DNA of 7,325 bases from Deltaproteobacteria bacterium (GTDB lineage: Bacteria; Desulfobacterota; Binatia; UBA12015). Both the position numbers and the translations under genes were made by a program. Below, piece after piece: positions 5,170 through 7,325 of this stretch (the stretch's first letter is position 1; each line of letters starts with the position of its first letter). Location: NCBI GenBank assembly GCA_003447545.1, contig DLYX01000216.1:1-7325 (forward strand), read 5' to 3'. The notes beneath the pieces are model-generated. The model saw only the letters and a program-made list of their open reading frames with translations, had not been told where the DNA came from and did not search any database.

Positions 5170-7325
5170 TCAGAAAGGTGGAGTTTCCGAGTCGACGTCC
5201 TTCGTCTTGGCGACCGCTTTTTTGCTGGCTGCTTTTTTCTTGGCTGCGCTCTTCTTCGTGGTGCTCTTTTTTTCGCTGACCTTCTTGCTGGCAGATTTTT
5301 TCTTCGCCGTCTTTTTCCTGGCGGCCGTCTTGCGCCCCTTTTTCTTTTTCGGATTGTTCGCGTCTCGCTCGCGTTTGTCCAGAATCCGCTGGGCTGCCTC
5401 GGAAGAACTGATCTTGGCGGGGTCCATATCCTTTGCGAGTGTGGCATTGGTTTCGCCATCAGTCGCATAGGGGCCGAACCGACCGTCCTTGATCTGGATG
5501 GTCGCTCCCTCGAGTTCAAACACATTCTCGAAAGTCTGGATCGGCGGCTTCGCGACACCCCGGCCCTTTTTTCGCGGCTGCGCGAGCAGGAAGCGTGCTC
5601 TGGCCTCATCGACGAGGAAGGGGTCATCGCCTGGTTCAAGGCTGCGGCTTTCCTTGCCGGCTCGCAGGTAGAGTCCGAATTTCCCGTTGTAGAGGAGGAT
5701 CTCCTCGCCCTCGAGACTATTGCCGCAGGGACGTCCTGCTTTCAGCGTCAGAAGCTGGAGCGCGACTTCAGCGTTCACGTCTTCCGGCTTCATCTCCTTC
5801 AGAAGGGATGCGAATTCCGGTTTTTCCTCCGAATCGGTGCTGCCGCGCTGGACGTAAGGGCCGAACCGTCCGCTCTTCAGGAAAAGAGGCTGGCCGGTCT
5901 TGTCGCAATAACCCAGAGGCTCGTCCTTGCGTGCCCCGGCATCAAGAATTTCGGTTGCGACCTGTTCGGAAAGCTCGTCGGGTGGCAACTCGGTGGGAAT
6001 ATTTCCGCGAATCTCTCCGGCCTCGAGGTAAGGTCCGTAACGGCCGACTCTCAGGGCGATCGGTTCATCACGATAGGTCCATTGCGTGTCGCCCGCGAAG
6101 GGGAGGGGGAATCGACAGATCTGTGCCGGGTCGATATTCTCCATGCCGGCTTCGATCAGGCCCGATAGTCCCTTGCCTCCTTGTTCTGACCAGAAGTTCT
6201 GCAGATACTTTTGGGGATTCTGATTGCCTCGCGCGATCTCGTCGAGGTCGTCCTCCATTTTTTTGGTGAAGCTGTATTCCACCATGCTCGCGAAATGGTC
6301 TTCCATCAGTCGGACGACGGCGAATGCTGTCCAAGTCGGTACCAGCGCCTTGTTGCGGCGGAAGGAATAGGCGGCTTGCTGGATTCTATCGATGATCGAC
6401 GCGTAGGTACTGGGCCGTCCGATCCCTCGTTTTTCGAGTTCCTTGATCAGGCCGGCTTCGGTGTATCGGCCAGTCGGCTGGGTATTGTGTTCCTCGGGCT
6501 TCAGTTCCTCTGTGGTGACCGTGTCTCCGACCGCGACGCCGGGCAGGATCGTCTCCTTGGTGCCGGCCGGATCGACACGCAGGAATCCCGGCTTGTCGAT
6601 GACCGTGCCACGAGCTTGATAAAGCGCGGGGCTGGCATGGTCTTCCTGCACCTCCAGAATAACTGTTCTCCCGGTGGCCGGCTTCATTTGGGTAGCGATC
6701 GTGCGTTTCCAGATCAGATCGTAGAGGCGGCTCTCATCCTCGCCGACCTGACGCCCTACCACCTCGGGGGCTGTGAAATCGGCAGGTCGGATCGGCTCAT
6801 GTTCGCCGCCGGCATCACCTGACATCGACCCGAAGTTTCGCGGAGCGTGCTCTTCCTTGCCGAATTTTTCTGCGATGACGTTCCCGATTGCCTGCATGGC
6901 TTCTGGCGCGAGGAGGTAGTTGTCGGTTCGTACGTACGTGATGAACCCCTTTTGGAAGAGAGCATTGGCCGAGCGCATGGTGCGTGCGGGCGAGAAACCC
7001 AGCCGATTACTGGCCTCCTGCTGCAGTCCACTGGTGATGAATGGAACGGGCGGCTTTCGTGAGTACGGTTTCTCTTCGAGCGAAGACACCTGAAAGCTCG
7101 CCGCCGAAAGTCGTTTCTCGAGCTCGGTAGTGGCATCGACGTCGAGAACGCGAAGGTTGCCGGCATCGGACCTCAGCTTGCCGTCGTCGCCGAAATCCTT
7201 GCTTTGTGCGATTGCCTGACCTCCGAGGCGAAGGAGTTTCGACTCGAAGGTTTCCCCCTGCGGTGTCCGGAAAATTGCATCCAGATCCCAAAAGGAGGCG
7301 CTGACGAAGATCAGACGTTCCTTTT
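5170..7325 (-). CDS. topA: DNA topoisomerase I, type IA (partial, N-terminus beyond right edge)
   Basis: Relaxes negative supercoils by cutting one strand through a tyrosine-DNA bond. The 717 visible residues lack the Toprim domain, which lies off the right edge. The catalytic Tyr is visible residue 130 in FITYVRTD, with Arg132 and Asp134 conserved. HEPIRP (175-180) and RYTEAGLIKELEKRGIGRPS (starting near 285) are core-domain hallmarks. MEDDLDEIARG follows, then four C-terminal repeats each with a G-R/K-Y/F-G-x-Y word (near 427, 485, 547 and 614). The protein ends in a lysine/alanine-rich tail (about 658-708) instead of Cys4 zinc ribbons; this layout is known from actinobacterial and some other TopA proteins and implies nonspecific DNA contacts. 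Two sites are unusual: RTDNYLL instead of the common RTDS, and HEPIRP instead of HEAIRP. The stop is 8 bases from the msrA stop on the opposite strand. Identity is certain. Confidence 0.97.
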   Translation of the reverse strand, partial: KERLIFVSASFWDLDAIFRTPQGETFESKLLRLGGQAIAQSKDFGDDGKLRSDAGNLRVLDVDATTELEKRLSAASFQVSSLEEKPYSRKPPVPFITSGLQQEASNRLGFSPARTMRSANALFQKGFITYVRTDNYLLAPEAMQAIGNVIAEKFGKEEHAPRNFGSMSGDAGGEHEPIRPADFTAPEVVGRQVGEDESRLYDLIWKRTIATQMKPATGRTVILEVQEDHASPALYQARGTVIDKPGFLRVDPAGTKETILPGVAVGDTVTTEELKPEEHNTQPTGRYTEAGLIKELEKRGIGRPSTYASIIDRIQQAAYSFRRNKALVPTWTAFAVVRLMEDHFASMVEYSFTKKMEDDLDEIARGNQNPQKYLQNFWSEQGGKGLSGLIEAGMENIDPAQICRFPLPFAGDTQWTYRDEPIALRVGRYGPYLEAGEIRGNIPTELPPDELSEQVATEILDAGARKDEPLGYCDKTGQPLFLKSGRFGPYVQRGSTDSEEKPEFASLLKEMKPEDVNAEVALQLLTLKAGRPCGNSLEGEEILLYNGKFGLYLRAGKESRSLEPGDDPFLVDEARARFLLAQPRKKGRGVAKPPIQTFENVFELEGATIQIKDGRFGPYATDGETNATLAKDMDPAKISSSEAAQRILDKRERDANNPKKKKGRKTAARKKTAKKKSASKKVSEKKSTTKKSAAKKKAASKKAVAKTKDVDSETPPF
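5200..5352 (-). repeat. topA: Low-complexity lysine-rich coding repeat in the topA 3' end
   Basis: About 50 codons made mostly of AAG/AAA (Lys), GCC/GCA (Ala) and Ser/Thr form imperfect KKxAAKK-type units. On the plus strand this reads as a series of T-tracts (for example T6 at 5218-5223 and 5233-5238) directly downstream of msrA. The repeat is likely to vary in length between strains through slippage (inference). Confidence 0.75.

Noticed and set aside
5190..5225. A possible intrinsic terminator for msrA (GACG/CGTC stem before a T6 run)
   Set aside because: The stem is only 4 bp and lies 11 bases from the T-run, so it does not meet the shape of a rho-independent terminator; the T-run is explained by Lys codons of topA.
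5595..6269. A 224-codon plus-strand open frame inside topA
   Set aside because: It is antisense to unmistakable TopA sequence, with no family motif and no plausible ribosome binding site.
6929..6938. Palindrome CGTACGTACG in topA
   Set aside because: It encodes conserved TopA residues around the catalytic Tyr and is a short alternating sequence with no paired copy, so chance and coding explain it.

Overview
The window looks like ordinary chromosomal DNA from a moderately high-GC bacterium (roughly 55-60% G+C by eye). A methionine sulfoxide reductase with an export signal points to a cell with a periplasm or other extracytoplasmic compartment, so probably Gram-negative. The sequence does not fix the phylum. 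I see no tRNA, rRNA, CRISPR array, insertion sequence or phage gene.

Left part (1-4164, all minus strand): a tight four-gene oxidoreductase operon read right to left. The order is a zinc-dependent alcohol dehydrogenase, an enolase-superfamily (mandelate racemase-like, sugar-acid dehydratase-type) enzyme, a 3-hydroxyisobutyrate-dehydrogenase-family oxidoreductase, and an aldehyde dehydrogenase cut by the left edge. Two of the three junctions are 4-base stop/start overlaps (GTGA and ATGA). The third is a 39-base gap with a good Shine-Dalgarno. The set suggests catabolism of an alcohol, sugar acid or hydroxy acid through alcohol, aldehyde and carboxylate steps plus a dehydration or isomerisation. 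The substrate cannot be read from the sequence. The most notable point is that the enolase-superfamily enzyme aligns without gaps, by recalled residue numbers, with D-galactonate dehydratase, yet has Gly where the first Mg ligand Asp should be and Ala where the His-Asp dyad Asp should be.

Middle (4165-4438): a divergent intergenic region between the operon and msrA. It holds one candidate promoter for each direction and two 7-bp inverted repeats that could be operators.

Right part: msrA (4439-5161, plus strand) encodes an exported peptide methionine sulfoxide reductase A with all the expected catalytic residues. It converges with topA (minus strand, 5170 to beyond the right edge), a type IA DNA topoisomerase I. 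The visible part runs from within the core domains through the catalytic Tyr, four C-terminal repeats and a lysine-rich tail. The two stop codons are only 8 bases apart, so no terminator fits between them. msrA and topA are housekeeping or stress genes with no evident link to the operon.
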